Assembly (NCBI RefSeq): GCF_001644645.1
Contig: NZ_CP011390.1
Coordinates: 2,786,001-2,850,000, forward strand
Direction: 5' to 3'
Length of the DNA: 64,000 nucleotides
DNA from: Flavisolibacter tropicus
GTDB taxonomy: Bacteria; Bacteroidota; Bacteroidia; Chitinophagales; Chitinophagaceae
Position numbers and translations under genes: made by a program. Below the pieces are notes generated by a model, which was not told the origin of the DNA, searched no databases, and worked only from the letters and a program-made list of their open reading frames with translations. Each line of letters opens with the position of its first letter. Position 1 is the stretch's first letter. This document shows positions 1 to 10,183 of the stretch, in pieces.

Positions 1-536
1 TTCCAACTTTCCCTGGTCTCGGTACTGGAAGGCGCTAAGATGGTACCATCCGCCAATTGAATAGGTTTATTCTTAATGGGCCCCAATACGCCATCCGGTA
101 ATTTCACAGGGGCTGTCCATGTTTTCCCATCATCCATTGATGTACGCACCATCCCCCACCAGTCGCGTGGTGATGGGCCTTCTTTATAGAATAAGAAAAC
201 CTTTCCTTCTTTTGCCTTAAAGAGCACCGGGTTCCAGGTAGGATAACGCAAGGTATCATTAATGATCCCATTCGCCATTTCTACCGGCTGCTTCCATTTA
301 CCATTTTCTTCTTCCGAAAGCCAGATGGCTACATCTTTGTGTCCTTCCCGCGTGCCGCCGAAATAGGCGACTAAACGCTTACCCGGCTTTACCTCCAAAA
401 TGGTAGATGCATGGCACTCACGGAAGGGTGGATTATTAAATAGCAGTTCTTCCTGCGCTTTTACCCAGGTACCTTGTCCATAGCAAAAAGCTACTTGTGA
501 AAAAAGGGCTATTGCAAGTGTTTTAATGTGTTTCAT
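1..536 (-). CDS. Sialidase-like (BNR-repeat) secreted enzyme, 3' part outside window
   Basis: About 178 codons are present; the gene runs off the left edge, so the C-terminal part is missing. It starts at an ATG at 534-536 with a signal peptide (MKHIKTLAIALFSQVAFCYG). An Asp-box, SMDDGKTW, lies near residue 132, and FRECHAST plus GGTREGHKDVAIW fit the N-terminal blades of a six-bladed sialidase/neuraminidase fold. Family members cleave terminal sugars outside the cytoplasm; the real substrate cannot be told from the fragment. It follows susD by about 140 bases in the same direction and probably belongs to the same transcript. Confidence 0.8.
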   Translation of the reverse strand, partial: MKHIKTLAIALFSQVAFCYGQGTWVKAQEELLFNNPPFRECHASTILEVKPGKRLVAYFGGTREGHKDVAIWLSEEENGKWKQPVEMANGIINDTLRYPTWNPVLFKAKEGKVFLFYKEGPSPRDWWGMVRTSMDDGKTWTAPVKLPDGVLGPIKNKPIQLADGTILAPSSTETRESW

Positions 537-676
537 AATTAATCGTTTGTTCTTTTACCCATTACTGGTATGTGATAATCAAGGCTACAAACCCAGTAAA
601 GGCTTTGCATTTTAATAAACAGAATAACAGCAGCACACCGGTGTCAGTAGTTCAGCGTGCTGCATGTTCCAGGTTA

Positions 677-2323
677 TTAATAACCTGTATTCTGTTCCAA
701 CTTTGCACTGAAGTTGGCATCGATTGCTGTTTGAGGAATTGGGAAAAATTCGTGTTTATCTTGAATTGTTGTTCGTGTGCTTTGTAACAGGCTGTATTTG
801 CGAACGCGCTCTACCAGCTTACCCATTCTTGTTAATGTACGGCGCCTGGGTTCTTCTGAAATTAACTCACGCGCACGCTCATCCAAAATATAATCCAGTG
901 TAACACTACCTGGAGCAACAGGTTTTGCTTTCGCTCTTGCTCTTATTACATTGATATCATCAGCAGCCTTTGCAGGATCACCTTTTCTTAAATAAGCTTC
1001 TGCACGAAGTAAATAGGTTTCTGCCAGGCGGTAGATGATGGCATCTTTTCCTGTACGGCCAGATGTATTGGTATTGTTCCAGGGCTTGCCTTCTACTTTG
1101 CGAGGGTAGGCATAAATGTTACGCATAGTGTCTTCCTGGTTTGTCTTCTGCTCTACAGGCTTACCAAAGTAAGCCGCAGAAGCGGGGTTGTTATACAAGA
1201 AGCTGCGACGCATGTTATATACGGAATTACGGATATCGTTACTCCAGTCGCTACTCCATATATCATACAGGTAATAATTGGTTCCGCGAATAGGACCCGT
1301 ACCGCGACCCAGGCTATCTACAACCAACATGGCACCACCGCTTGGATCTTTAATTTTCGATAAGAACGGCGCCCATTGTCTGATCATGCTGTTTCCTCCT
1401 TGAGAACCGCCACCACCAGCAGTAAAGTTTTCAAACTGCCAGGCGTAGATCGTTTCCAGGTTGCCTGTGCTACGGTTTTGGTTACCTTCTACAAACAGAT
1501 CAGAGTACACATCGCCAGGTTGATCTTTTTGCACACCAAAACGATTGGTCATGATCTGGTACAAGCCAGAATTAATAACCGCGGATGCACTTGCAATTGA
1601 CTTATCGTAATCGCCAAGGCTGATGTATACTTCACTCAACAGATGATCTGCTGCTGCTTTTACAATACGACCTTCTTTTGTTTTAACAACAGTAGCAGGT
1701 AACCACTTAGAAGCAAACTCCAGGTCACTCTTAGCCAACTCATACACATCTTTTCTAGCCGCCCGTACGAAATCTGTTTTGGGAGCAGAATAGATCTCTT
1801 TTACAATAGGCACACCGCCGTATAAATTGGCCAATAAATTATACGTATAGGCTCTAAAGAATTTTGCTTCTGCTATCACTGCATTCTTCTCCGCTTCAGT
1901 GGCCCAGATGGAAGCCGACTCCGGCTTTTCTGCATAAGTTATTACCGTGTTAGCACGCAGGATCATTTGCGTATAGGCCCAGTTCCAGATGTTTACCACT
2001 TCGCGGGTAGCTGGGTTTAAGTAAGAATTATAGTCCTTATAAAACACAAACTCTACCCCCGCAGCAGATGCCACATCGGTACCAATGAAGTTCATGATAT
2101 AGGTCTGATCATCCATGGTCATTTCTTCCCGGGCTGCCTGGTGCAAGCCTACCAGGTAGGTTTCAAAACCAGCTTTTGATGTTAATACGGCATCTGAACT
2201 CAATGAAGATAAAGGTGCTTCATCCAGCAGATCCTGTTTGCATGAGTTGAAAGTAAGCAGGCAAAGTGCCAGCGGCAATGCCCAAAAGCTTTTATTATTT
2301 ATTGTCTGTTTAAAACTGTACAT
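677..2323 (-). CDS. SusD/RagB family outer-membrane glycan-binding lipoprotein
   Basis: 548 aa, normal SusD length. The N terminus has a lipoprotein signal with the lipid-bearing cysteine at about residue 28 (LTFNSC). The SusD-type helical repeats follow, and the C-terminal part has the usual RLAETYLLRAEAYLRKGD motif and the DERARELISEEPRR motif. The protein should sit on the cell surface as the lid of the SusC pore and bind a glycan. It starts 39 bases after the susC stop and is probably co-transcribed. The ligand is not predictable from sequence alone; the flanking sialidase-like and glycoside-hydrolase-like genes suggest a complex glycan. Confidence 0.95.
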   Translation of the reverse strand: MYSFKQTINNKSFWALPLALCLLTFNSCKQDLLDEAPLSSLSSDAVLTSKAGFETYLVGLHQAAREEMTMDDQTYIMNFIGTDVASAAGVEFVFYKDYNSYLNPATREVVNIWNWAYTQMILRANTVITYAEKPESASIWATEAEKNAVIAEAKFFRAYTYNLLANLYGGVPIVKEIYSAPKTDFVRAARKDVYELAKSDLEFASKWLPATVVKTKEGRIVKAAADHLLSEVYISLGDYDKSIASASAVINSGLYQIMTNRFGVQKDQPGDVYSDLFVEGNQNRSTGNLETIYAWQFENFTAGGGGSQGGNSMIRQWAPFLSKIKDPSGGAMLVVDSLGRGTGPIRGTNYYLYDIWSSDWSNDIRNSVYNMRRSFLYNNPASAAYFGKPVEQKTNQEDTMRNIYAYPRKVEGKPWNNTNTSGRTGKDAIIYRLAETYLLRAEAYLRKGDPAKAADDINVIRARAKAKPVAPGSVTLDYILDERARELISEEPRRRTLTRMGKLVERVRKYSLLQSTRTTIQDKHEFFPIPQTAIDANFSAKLEQNTGY

Positions 2324-2362
2324 AACAATATTTTTAATTAAATGAATGGTTGATAGTAATGA

Positions 2363-5300
2363 TTAAAAACCTACGTTAAGACCGATGGTTAATGAACGTG
2401 GCATTGGATACAAATCGCCAGGCTGCGTACCGCCTACTTCCGGGTCTGCGCCTAACCAATCAGTGAAAGTGTACAGGTTCTTACCACTTACAAATACTCG
2501 CAGGTTCTGCAACTTCACTTTAGATAACATATCCTTAGAGAACTCATACGCCAGTGATACATCCTGTATCCGTACGAAGTTGCGGCTCATATACCAGTTG
2601 TGTCCCAACGGGTTATTATATACCAGCGAAGGACGTGTAGCTGATTTATTTTCAGCTGTCCAATAACCGGCATCCATTTGGTTCAAGCCTCTACCCGGCG
2701 CATTTGGACTAACGGCTGTATTTAACAGCGGGAAGGAAGAGATCCAACCTTGCATGCCATTTACAAATACAGACAGTGACAGATTACGATACTTAAAGTT
2801 GTTGGTAATACCAAAGCGGTATTTAGGCTGACCACCTGAACCTACAATGGCTCTATCATTAGCATCGATCTTCTTATTACCATCTACATCTTTCAGGCGT
2901 ACAAAGCCAGGTTTTGAACCGGCAGGAATATTATCGCCTTCCTGGTAAATGCCATCAAACACATAGTCGAAATAGGTAGTAATAGGCTGACCAATAAACC
3001 ATCTGTTAGAAATATCATCATCTTCTTTACCATCATTGTTGATATCAGAGCCATAAAGATGTACGATCTTATTTTTATTGTGAGAGAGTACAAAATTGCT
3101 GGTCCACTCAAAGTTCTTTCCCTGAACGTTTACAGAGTTAAGTGACAGTTCTATACCACGGTTATTGGTTTCACCGATGTTGGTGAAAATACTGCTGTAA
3201 CCGGTAAGCGTTGGGATGGTACGTCTTACTAACAAGTCGCGTGTATCACTATTATACACTTCCACTGTACCACCTAATCTTCCATTCAGTACGGTAAAGT
3301 CTAAACCCAAATTGGCGGTATTCGTTGTTTCCCATTTCAGATTAGGATTCGCCATAGAAGATGGGAATACACCAACAGAAGTAGATCCACCATCTGCAAA
3401 CACATACTGTGTAGTGTTTGAAAGACCTAATGATTGATAGGGGTTAATAGCCTGGTTACCTACAGAGCCATAGGATAATCTAAGCTTCAACATATCAATA
3501 AACTTATACCGGCTCATGAACGACTCATCAGATAAGATCCATGCAATGGAGCCTGAAGGGAAAGTGGCGTACTTATTATTTTCAGCAAATACGGAGCTGG
3601 CATCTCTACGGGCAGTAAGCGTTAACATGTATTTGTTTCTAAACTGGTAGTTAACACGAGCCATAGACGAAATACCCTCTGATGCATCTGCAGCAGATGT
3701 AGTACTCAGTACTGTACCCAAACCCAGGTTGTTATAACCCAATGCATCTACACTAAGCTGTGATGCTGTAGCGGTAGTGCTTTCCGTTTCGCTGTGATTA
3801 CGGCCATACAGGAAGGTAAAATCAACGTTATGATCTCTGGCAATCTTGCGCTTGTAGGTAAGGATGTTTTCCAACACCCAGTCAAAGCCTTCAAAATTGT
3901 ACTTTGTGGCGCTGGTAGTATTATTAGTCAGGTGTTTGTCCTGGCGGAAGAAGTCATAGTTGTGGTTCCAACGATAGTTTGGAGAATAATTCATACGGTA
4001 TGACAGGCCTTTCACAAAAGGCACGTCTACCTTAGCATAGAAGTTGCTAAACAAACTATTATTGATCTCTTCGTTTGTGGTTAACAGTGGAGCCCTGAGG
4101 GGGTTACCATACGCCTGGTCTTCTGCAACAATATACTGCGTAGGCTCACCGTCTGGATAAAACCAGTTTCCTAATGGGCTGTTGGTATAAGCAAAGCTTA
4201 GATCAGCACTTACACCAGACAAGTCGCGCTGTACAAATGTGGCATTGGTACCGATGTTCAACCAGTCGGTGATTTTAGTATCTAAGTTGGCACGCAGTGA
4301 TGTACGTTTTTGATTATCGTTATAGATCAACCCTTTCTCGTCTACCAGGCCGGCAGACAGGTAATAGTTCACCGCTTTTGCTCTTCCGGAAACACTCAGG
4401 TCATACGAACTGATTCTTCCTTTTTGTGAAGCCATTTCCCATGGATCGTGCGAAACACCATTCTTATAATTGTCTGCTTCTGATTTGTTCAGATAGTCGA
4501 GGATCTTAGCAGGATCTGCTTCCAGGCCAGATTGCTTGCGGTAGTCAAGCTTGCTTTGTACATAACGCTCTGTATCAAAGGTCTTCATCTTATAAGCCCA
4601 ATCTGAAACGCCATGAAATGTATTCACACGAATTGTTGGCTTTTCAGTAACGCCTTTTTTAGAAGTAACCAGTATAACACCATTGGCAGCGCGCGAACCG
4701 TAAATGGCCGCCGCACTAGCGTCTTTAAGAATGTCCATAGACAAGATATCATTCGGATTAATATCAGCAAGGCTACCGCCAAAAATAATACCGTCTAATA
4801 CCACTAATGGATTGTTGGATGCACTCAATGAACGAGGACCGCGGATCAGGATGGTACCACCCTGGCCTGGACGTCCGTTGTCCGTAACCTGAACACCGGC
4901 AACACTTCCTCTTAAGGCCTGTGTAATGTTGGTATTTGGCAGGTTTTCGCTACGTGACAGATCTGCTTTAGCAACAGCACCGGTAATGTTGCGTTTTGAT
5001 TGTGTACCATAACCCACTACTACCACCTCATTTCCCGTTATGGTCTTTGGCGTTAGCATAAGGTCAATACTGCCATTACCGCCAACCACCACTTCGCTGT
5101 TCTCATAGCCTACAGACGAAAAAACCAGGACATCATTCGGCCCCTTTACAGTTATTGTATAATGTCCACTGGCATTAGAGGTTGTACCTACTGTTGAATT
5201 TTTCACAACAATATTTACCCCTTCCAGTGCTTCTCCTTTTGTATCTCTTACAGTTCCTTTAATAGTAGCCGTTTGCGCACTTGCTGATACAGAAAGTACA

Positions 5301-5404
5301 CCAACGAGCAGCAGTAATAATGTTAGGTTTTTAAAATGCGGCAGCTTGTTACAAGCGTGCTGAAGGCATAGGGATAGCTCCCTGAAGTTTAATTTTCGAT
5401 TCAT
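2363..5404 (-). CDS. SusC/RagA family TonB-dependent outer-membrane transporter
   Basis: 1013 aa. After a signal peptide ending near residue 43 (LSVSASAQ) comes a carboxypeptidase-regulatory-like domain (about 47-125, with GTVRDTKGEALEGVNI), then the TonB plug (about 135-240, EVVVVGYGTQSKRNITGA) and a long beta-barrel ending in an aromatic residue (LNVGF), as is normal for outer-membrane barrels. It imports glycan fragments with the SusD partner encoded next. The N terminus carries about 20 residues before the hydrophobic signal core; a shorter start inside is possible but no better in-frame ATG is evident before it. Confidence 0.95.
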   Translation of the reverse strand: MNRKLNFRELSLCLQHACNKLPHFKNLTLLLLLVGVLSVSASAQTATIKGTVRDTKGEALEGVNIVVKNSTVGTTSNASGHYTITVKGPNDVLVFSSVGYENSEVVVGGNGSIDLMLTPKTITGNEVVVVGYGTQSKRNITGAVAKADLSRSENLPNTNITQALRGSVAGVQVTDNGRPGQGGTILIRGPRSLSASNNPLVVLDGIIFGGSLADINPNDILSMDILKDASAAAIYGSRAANGVILVTSKKGVTEKPTIRVNTFHGVSDWAYKMKTFDTERYVQSKLDYRKQSGLEADPAKILDYLNKSEADNYKNGVSHDPWEMASQKGRISSYDLSVSGRAKAVNYYLSAGLVDEKGLIYNDNQKRTSLRANLDTKITDWLNIGTNATFVQRDLSGVSADLSFAYTNSPLGNWFYPDGEPTQYIVAEDQAYGNPLRAPLLTTNEEINNSLFSNFYAKVDVPFVKGLSYRMNYSPNYRWNHNYDFFRQDKHLTNNTTSATKYNFEGFDWVLENILTYKRKIARDHNVDFTFLYGRNHSETESTTATASQLSVDALGYNNLGLGTVLSTTSAADASEGISSMARVNYQFRNKYMLTLTARRDASSVFAENNKYATFPSGSIAWILSDESFMSRYKFIDMLKLRLSYGSVGNQAINPYQSLGLSNTTQYVFADGGSTSVGVFPSSMANPNLKWETTNTANLGLDFTVLNGRLGGTVEVYNSDTRDLLVRRTIPTLTGYSSIFTNIGETNNRGIELSLNSVNVQGKNFEWTSNFVLSHNKNKIVHLYGSDINNDGKEDDDISNRWFIGQPITTYFDYVFDGIYQEGDNIPAGSKPGFVRLKDVDGNKKIDANDRAIVGSGGQPKYRFGITNNFKYRNLSLSVFVNGMQGWISSFPLLNTAVSPNAPGRGLNQMDAGYWTAENKSATRPSLVYNNPLGHNWYMSRNFVRIQDVSLAYEFSKDMLSKVKLQNLRVFVSGKNLYTFTDWLGADPEVGGTQPGDLYPMPRSLTIGLNVGF

Positions 5405-5627
5405 ACAGCAACAATTGAGGAGGTTAGAGATAGTAGTTAACGATCCATTTGTGTTTTATAAAAGTAGAATCTCATAACCCGCAATCCTTATGGCTTCTTG
5501 GCTAATTATTATACGATCTTACCATTTAGAGAAATGCGGGATGAGAAAAAGAAAACGTGAAAGGTGAAAGGTGAAATTTAAAATCCTAAATCATACATCA
5601 GCCATTTCAAATTTCAGATTTTAAATT
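5405..5627. repeat. Spacer with word-like tract (TTTGAAATTT type)
   Basis: The 223-base spacer between the aldolase gene and susC holds no gene. Around 5556-5635 is a low-complexity tract built of short words such as GTGAAAGGTGAAA and TTTCAAATTTCAGATTTT. Similar tracts occur at about 6436-6475, 6703-6750, 9388-9455, 56170-56255 and 62108-62176. The promoter of susC must lie here, but I see no clear TAnnTTTG box. Confidence 0.5.
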
Positions 5628-6428
5628 TCAAACTAGTGTTTGTGCGGGTTTAAAACTCCGTAGCTTTTGCAACGACTCGCTATAAGCATCTTTTATGAAT
5701 TTGCTATCATAGCTATAGGTTACAAAGCGCATTCCCTCCTTCACCCATTTTTCTACATACTCCATTTTGGAGAAATGAATACCGGGCGCTACATCGTATT
5801 TGTTGCATTGCTCAATTATTTCATGGAAGGCTTCTTCCAATCGGGGATGTTCCAACTGACCAGAAATGCCCATATCCTGAGACATATCGGCCGGGCCAAT
5901 CATTACTGCATCGATGCCTTTATTGGAAAGTATTTTACCGACATTATTTACGCCCTCTTCACTTTCAATTTGGATGATGTTCATCAATTCTTCATTGGCC
6001 CATTGGGTATAGGCCGCCTGGCTGTAGTCGCCAAAAAGGGTAACTGTTTCAGACAAGCTAACACCGCGCTTTCCTAAAGGCGCATACTTGGTAGCATTGA
6101 TAATGCGCCTGGCTTCTTCATCTGTTCTTACCTGGGGCAGTATTAAACCCTCAGCACCCACATCCAGCATTTGCGCCATTTGGTGGTATAATTTGTCGGG
6201 CACACGAACATAAAGGTCCATATCTACATACTTAGATGCCAGGCAGAAATTACTGAGGGTCTCTAGATCATAATCATTGTGCTCGGTATCCAGGATCACA
6301 TAATCCCAGTGCTGGGAAGCACAAAGGGCAACGGCTTGCGGCGTGCGCAACATCCGCAACATGGTACCATAACAGATACCTCCTTCCCGTAAGATCTTTT
6401 TAACACGGCTTGACTTTAGTTTCATCAT
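5628..6428 (-). CDS. HpcH/HpaI family aldolase (2-keto-3-deoxy sugar acid type)
   Basis: 266 aa, full length. Family motifs visible: YVILDTEHNDYD near the N terminus, GAEGLILPQVRT, the metal-ligand glutamate in IIQIESEEGV and the aspartate in MIGPADMSQDMG. Class II pyruvate aldolases of this family cleave 2-keto-3-deoxy acids to pyruvate plus an aldehyde; 2-keto-3-deoxy-L-rhamnonate aldolase is one member. Placed just upstream of susC/susD, it may process acid sugars released by this locus (inference). Two adjacent ATG codons (6426-6428, 6423-6425) could serve as start. Confidence 0.88.
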   Translation of the reverse strand: MMKLKSSRVKKILREGGICYGTMLRMLRTPQAVALCASQHWDYVILDTEHNDYDLETLSNFCLASKYVDMDLYVRVPDKLYHQMAQMLDVGAEGLILPQVRTDEEARRIINATKYAPLGKRGVSLSETVTLFGDYSQAAYTQWANEELMNIIQIESEEGVNNVGKILSNKGIDAVMIGPADMSQDMGISGQLEHPRLEEAFHEIIEQCNKYDVAPGIHFSKMEYVEKWVKEGMRFVTYSYDSKFIKDAYSESLQKLRSFKPAQTLV

Positions 6429-6780
6429 CTTATTTATTATAGAATTTGAGATTTGAAATTTGAAATCTCTAGTACAAACTAGGATTTTGTATTAAAAGGC
6501 CCTATTAGACAGGCTTTTAATATCTTCTTTTTTAGCAGTAAATACAATTGAAAACGTCCACTCTACTTGCTTCTGTGCTTATCTATTCTGTTATAGATCC
6601 ACCGTTTATAGGGCAAAATATGGGGCTTGAAAAATAAGCTATCTGACCCAATGGAGCGTAAACCATTTAAGGATTACACTGTCATTAGATGGCTACATCT
6701 GGGGAATTTGAGATTTGAGATTTGTTTTTTGGAATTTTTCTCTCGCCATCTCCAATTTTCTTATTCAACAGCATATAAAA
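6429..6780. repeat. Intergenic stretch with two word-like tracts
   Basis: No gene is seen. Two tracts (about 6436-6475 and 6703-6750) consist of GAATTTGAGATTTG-type words, related to those at 5.6, 9.4, 56.2 and 62.1 kb. The middle part shows nothing I can identify. Confidence 0.45.
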
Positions 6781-6825
6781 AGCCCCGGCTGCCTCATTTG
6801 GTCAAATCAAGGAACTGCCGGGGCT
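6781..6825 (-). terminator. Rho-independent terminator of the glycoside-hydrolase-like gene
   Basis: Perfect 9-base arms AGCCCCGGC (6781-6789) and GCCGGGGCT (6817-6825) followed on the minus strand by a T run. It lies just after the stop codon of the minus-strand gene at 6838, so that gene is transcribed separately from the aldolase/susCD group. Confidence 0.8.
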
Positions 6826-6837
6826 AAGAAAGTACAA

Positions 6838-9327
6838 TTATAGTGGTTTAGTTGCGGAAGCAGGAGCTTCAGTTACTGGGATCAACCAAACCTCTGAAAC
6901 CTGCGCCCCACGGCCGCTACCCCCTAAACCGGCAGGGCGTGTCCATGATAAACGCAACTGGCCATTTTCAGTCAGCGAAGTGGGCAGATCAAACTCCACT
7001 GGCTGTAAGTTCATTTCTTTGGCACGCATTGGATGCACGGTATATGAACCATTGGCCATTAATTGAATATCAGACTTTGCCTCCGCACCATATACTATCC
7101 GCAGGCGGTATTGCGCATTTTTATTCAAATTCGTATATAGCATCTCTAATGGACGATCGTGTAAAGACTCGGCAAACGTAGCCGCCGATACACGGGCCGT
7201 ATTATCTTGAAAACGAACGGTAAAGCCCGACATAGGCGCCTGCAAGTAGGCAGGGTCATCGTCATAGCTGGTACCCTTTACCAAATGCGGTTGTGCATAT
7301 GGGTTACCAAGGTCATCATAGAAACCACCAGCACCCGGGTTGTTGTAATTCAAAATATCATTGATCATGCGCAAGCGATCGGCCTCTGTTGACAGCTTTT
7401 CTACTTCAGCCAGGCGACTGTTTAACCAGGGCGCATTTGTTAATGGGAAGTCGATCAGATCGAGGTTGGCGCCGCGGCCAATGGCAATGGCTTTGTATTT
7501 GGACACACTTAGCTGCATGCGTATGCTTTGATAAAGGGCTTCGGCCAGCTCAAATGCCCGGCCTCTGAATATAGAAGGCGAACAGTTGTTTCTATCCAAC
7601 GCTTGTTTAGCGGCTTCTATTGCAGAAACTGAACCCAGTAAAGGTGCTTTACGGAGTATCTCCATTGCTTTTTCTTCCTGGGCCATTTCCGTGATCAGGC
7701 GACTACGTAACGATGCATCGTAATAGGCTCTGTACATAGCCTGCTGAAAGCGCCAGTTTAACAGTTGCGAAGGGGTAGCTGTACGCTCCATATCCTGGAA
7801 CTGCAGCAAGGTTGTTTGCACCGTTTGGTTTACCGCCAATGGACCGCGCCAGTTCTGCTCCAGAGATAACAAACCCTGTGCAAAAGCATCGGCCTTGTCA
7901 GCGCCAATAAAGTAGCGACTATAATCAGTAAGAATGCTGGTAATATCTGCAGAAGCATCCCAACCCAGGCCACTCCATACAAACTTGTTTACATCATCAT
8001 TACAGCCCTCTGAGTAGGTAAGAAAGCCATGTGCCATAATCGGCTGCAGCTTACGGAATATATTGGCTTCATCGATAGGGCGCGGGTTGATCGGCTCGCG
8101 ATTTAGTGTATATCTGTAAGCAAAGTCCCAATCCGGTACTGGGTATTGCGCACGGATGGTATGCGTGATATCCGGGTAAAAGCGAAGCTTGTAACGCTTT
8201 GGCAATTTAGCGCTAAGATCCTGTATACTTTCCCGCTGCTGTGGGCCAAACACAATCCCTTCCAGCCAGATAGGTTCGGCTTTCATGAGCTGGTAGAAAT
8301 CATTCATCCAATCGGCGGTGAAGCCCTGTGGTGACATCCACATTTTAGCACCCGGATGCAGCTTTTGCAATTGTGCCGTCTGCTTTTCCAACATCGGGAA
8401 AAGATCTTTCGGTGGTGTATGGCCCGGATCGCCACCCGGTACAAAAACAGCATCTACGCGTGGCAACTGACGAAGAACATCACCCCACTCCTTCACTGCT
8501 TTTTGAACGGTAGCAGGGTCTGCATAGCTTTTTTCCAGGGCCGGATACCAGACCCAACACTCAATGCCGTAATCGGCCGCAATGCGCGACATTTCGGCCA
8601 TCATTTTTATTTGCGGAAGCGGGAAGTGCGGACTGGTGGAATCATCATCTGATACCGGCGGGATCAATTCAATAGCATTGGCGCCAAAGATCACCAAGTC
8701 GCGAATGTATTGCTCCCACATTTTTACATCCCAGGCATCGTATGAATTAGTTTTAGGACGGTAACCCAACTGGTGGCCGCGCAAGGGATATTGCGGTGCC
8801 GTGTTGATAGCAGTATTAGCATTCAACGAAACAGTAGCAGGACTATAGTTTAACAGGCGTAACAGACGACCAGCGCCATAGAGTACACCACGTGCATCGT
8901 TACCGGCTACAATAATTTGATTTTGCTTTGTACAAACAATCTGGTATCCTTCTGGTTTATCGGCATTGTTCGTTGTTAAGCTATTGGCCAACTCCGGATA
9001 GGCACGGATCAATTCCGACCGGCGTCCCAGTACAACAGAGGTCTTGCCCTCCTTTGCCAATTGATCTTCTATGGGCCAACGAACCATGCTGCGCTTTTCT
9101 ACTTCTTCGAGCAACATTTCAGCAGCTTTTCGCTCTTGTTTACTCATGCCTGGTGCCAGTACCAAACTAGCTGCCGATAAATTAATGGAGGGAGCAACTT
9201 TCACTACGGGCACAACTTTTACTTCTTGTTGCGTTACAGTAGTAGCGGCCGTTTTCTTTTGGGCGTAAGCGCCTGGAACGCCACTCCCTAAAAGGAGGAG
9301 GATGGGGAAGCAAACAATCTTTTTCAT
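6838..9327 (-). CDS. Large secreted glycoside-hydrolase-like protein
   Basis: 829 aa with a signal peptide (ending around GAYAQ, residue 23). Residues about 50-165 look like the alpha/beta domain found in front of GH20/GH67-type catalytic barrels (LAPGMSKQERKAAEMLLEEV, SVVLGRRSEL). The next part, from YPLRGHQLGYRPK (about 178) to roughly residue 480, reads as a (beta/alpha)8 barrel with NAIELIPP, GGDPGHTPP and YSEGCNDDVNKFVWSGLGWD. A C-terminal domain of about 130 residues looks beta-rich. The fold assignment is from motif resemblance; I cannot name the exact family or substrate. It has its own terminator and sits upstream of the SusCD locus. Confidence 0.7.
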   Translation of the reverse strand: MKKIVCFPILLLLGSGVPGAYAQKKTAATTVTQQEVKVVPVVKVAPSINLSAASLVLAPGMSKQERKAAEMLLEEVEKRSMVRWPIEDQLAKEGKTSVVLGRRSELIRAYPELANSLTTNNADKPEGYQIVCTKQNQIIVAGNDARGVLYGAGRLLRLLNYSPATVSLNANTAINTAPQYPLRGHQLGYRPKTNSYDAWDVKMWEQYIRDLVIFGANAIELIPPVSDDDSTSPHFPLPQIKMMAEMSRIAADYGIECWVWYPALEKSYADPATVQKAVKEWGDVLRQLPRVDAVFVPGGDPGHTPPKDLFPMLEKQTAQLQKLHPGAKMWMSPQGFTADWMNDFYQLMKAEPIWLEGIVFGPQQRESIQDLSAKLPKRYKLRFYPDITHTIRAQYPVPDWDFAYRYTLNREPINPRPIDEANIFRKLQPIMAHGFLTYSEGCNDDVNKFVWSGLGWDASADITSILTDYSRYFIGADKADAFAQGLLSLEQNWRGPLAVNQTVQTTLLQFQDMERTATPSQLLNWRFQQAMYRAYYDASLRSRLITEMAQEEKAMEILRKAPLLGSVSAIEAAKQALDRNNCSPSIFRGRAFELAEALYQSIRMQLSVSKYKAIAIGRGANLDLIDFPLTNAPWLNSRLAEVEKLSTEADRLRMINDILNYNNPGAGGFYDDLGNPYAQPHLVKGTSYDDDPAYLQAPMSGFTVRFQDNTARVSAATFAESLHDRPLEMLYTNLNKNAQYRLRIVYGAEAKSDIQLMANGSYTVHPMRAKEMNLQPVEFDLPTSLTENGQLRLSWTRPAGLGGSGRGAQVSEVWLIPVTEAPASATKPL

Positions 9328-9765
9328 ATTCTCATTACATTTTAGCCAACAATTGATTTTAAAAGGGCAATCTTTTCAGGTACAAGGGAATCTGAAATTT
9401 AGAGCAAATTCCAAATCACAAATTCCAAAAGCCAAATTCCAAATACGAAATCTAAATGTGGTGAGAGCCTATAGACGGAAAGGGGTAAATATATTTATCG
9501 TTTTCACAACCGGTCCTAATTTCTTTCAGTCTTTAGCAAATTTCTTTGATTGACACAACAGTTTCCTGCAACTGCTTTGCAACTTATTGTACGATATTAT
9601 CATGGAGGAGAGAAGAATGTCTGAACCGGGATTTGGGGAGATTAAAGGATTGGAAGGAAATGGCTGATGTGAGGATGGCTGATGGCTGATTTGGGTTGAC
9701 AGGTTGAGAAGTTGATAAGTTGATAAGTTGATAAGGAGGGATTGGGAATTGAAGAAGGGAGGAAT
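9328..9765. repeat. Gene-free spacer with TTCCAAAT and GATAAGTT word tracts
   Basis: The stretch upstream of the glycoside-hydrolase-like gene has no credible gene. At 9388-9455 are words such as AAATTCCAAATCACAAATTCC. At 9662-9740 are repeats of ATGGCTGATG and GTTGATAA (the latter three times in tandem); related words recur at 48786-48852. Confidence 0.5.
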
Positions 9766-10040
9766 GCTCAATGCTCAATTTTCAATGATCAAAGTACAAG
9801 AGAAGGAATAATGAACAAGGAACAAGGAATGATGAATAATGAGTGATGAGTAAGGAGTAAGGAGAGAAGGAAATGTTCAATGCTCAACGCTCAATAATCA
9901 ATGAGTAGTAATAAATAATTATTGAAGGAGACGGTAAATAAAAAAGTACTCCACTTAACGGAGTGCTTTTAGTATATAACCTGTTACTTCTTAGCGTCTT
10001 TACATCTTTACGCCTTTTCGTGAAACCCTTCTCCTGTTTT
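9766..10040. repeat. Composite intergenic repeat, copy 1 (modules A-B-C-D)
   Basis: Order seen: GCTCAATGCTCAAT words, then A (GAACAAGGAATGATGAATAA, GTGATGAGTAAGGAG), then B (AAATGTTCAATGCTCAAC), then C, a hairpin with AGTACTCC/GGAGTGCT arms followed by TTTT (9941-9971), then D (CATCTTTACGCCTTTTCGTG). The same modules in the same order occur at 48.5 kb, and A-B-C at 41.9 kb. No gene is seen. Confidence 0.7.
9941..9971. terminator. GGAGTGCT-type hairpin terminator (module C)
   Basis: Stem AGTACTCC (9945-9952) with GGAGTGCT (9960-9967), one G-T pair, loop ACTTAAC, flanked by A and T runs, so it can work in both directions. Near-identical hairpins are at 13262, 21650, 42056, 48670 and 58922. Confidence 0.65.
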
Positions 10041-10183
10041 CCTGAGCCTGTTTTTTGTACGTGAATGAAATATATAAAATCAATTGCTTCCAGGGAAAGA
10101 TACCTACTCCCTTTTTTTGAATGGAGAATCCAGGTTGTTGTTTATAGATAGCAGTTATAAGTTGCACTGAAGTAATTGAAGGA

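Noticed and set aside
9662..9740. CRISPR array
   Set aside because: The tandem GTTGATAA words are short and without spacers; no cas genes are present anywhere in the window.
9526..9778. Overlapping minus-strand frames of 64 and 81 codons
   Set aside because: They are translations of GATAAGTT and ATGGCTGATG word tracts, with Ser/Pro/Asn-rich products and no protein character.
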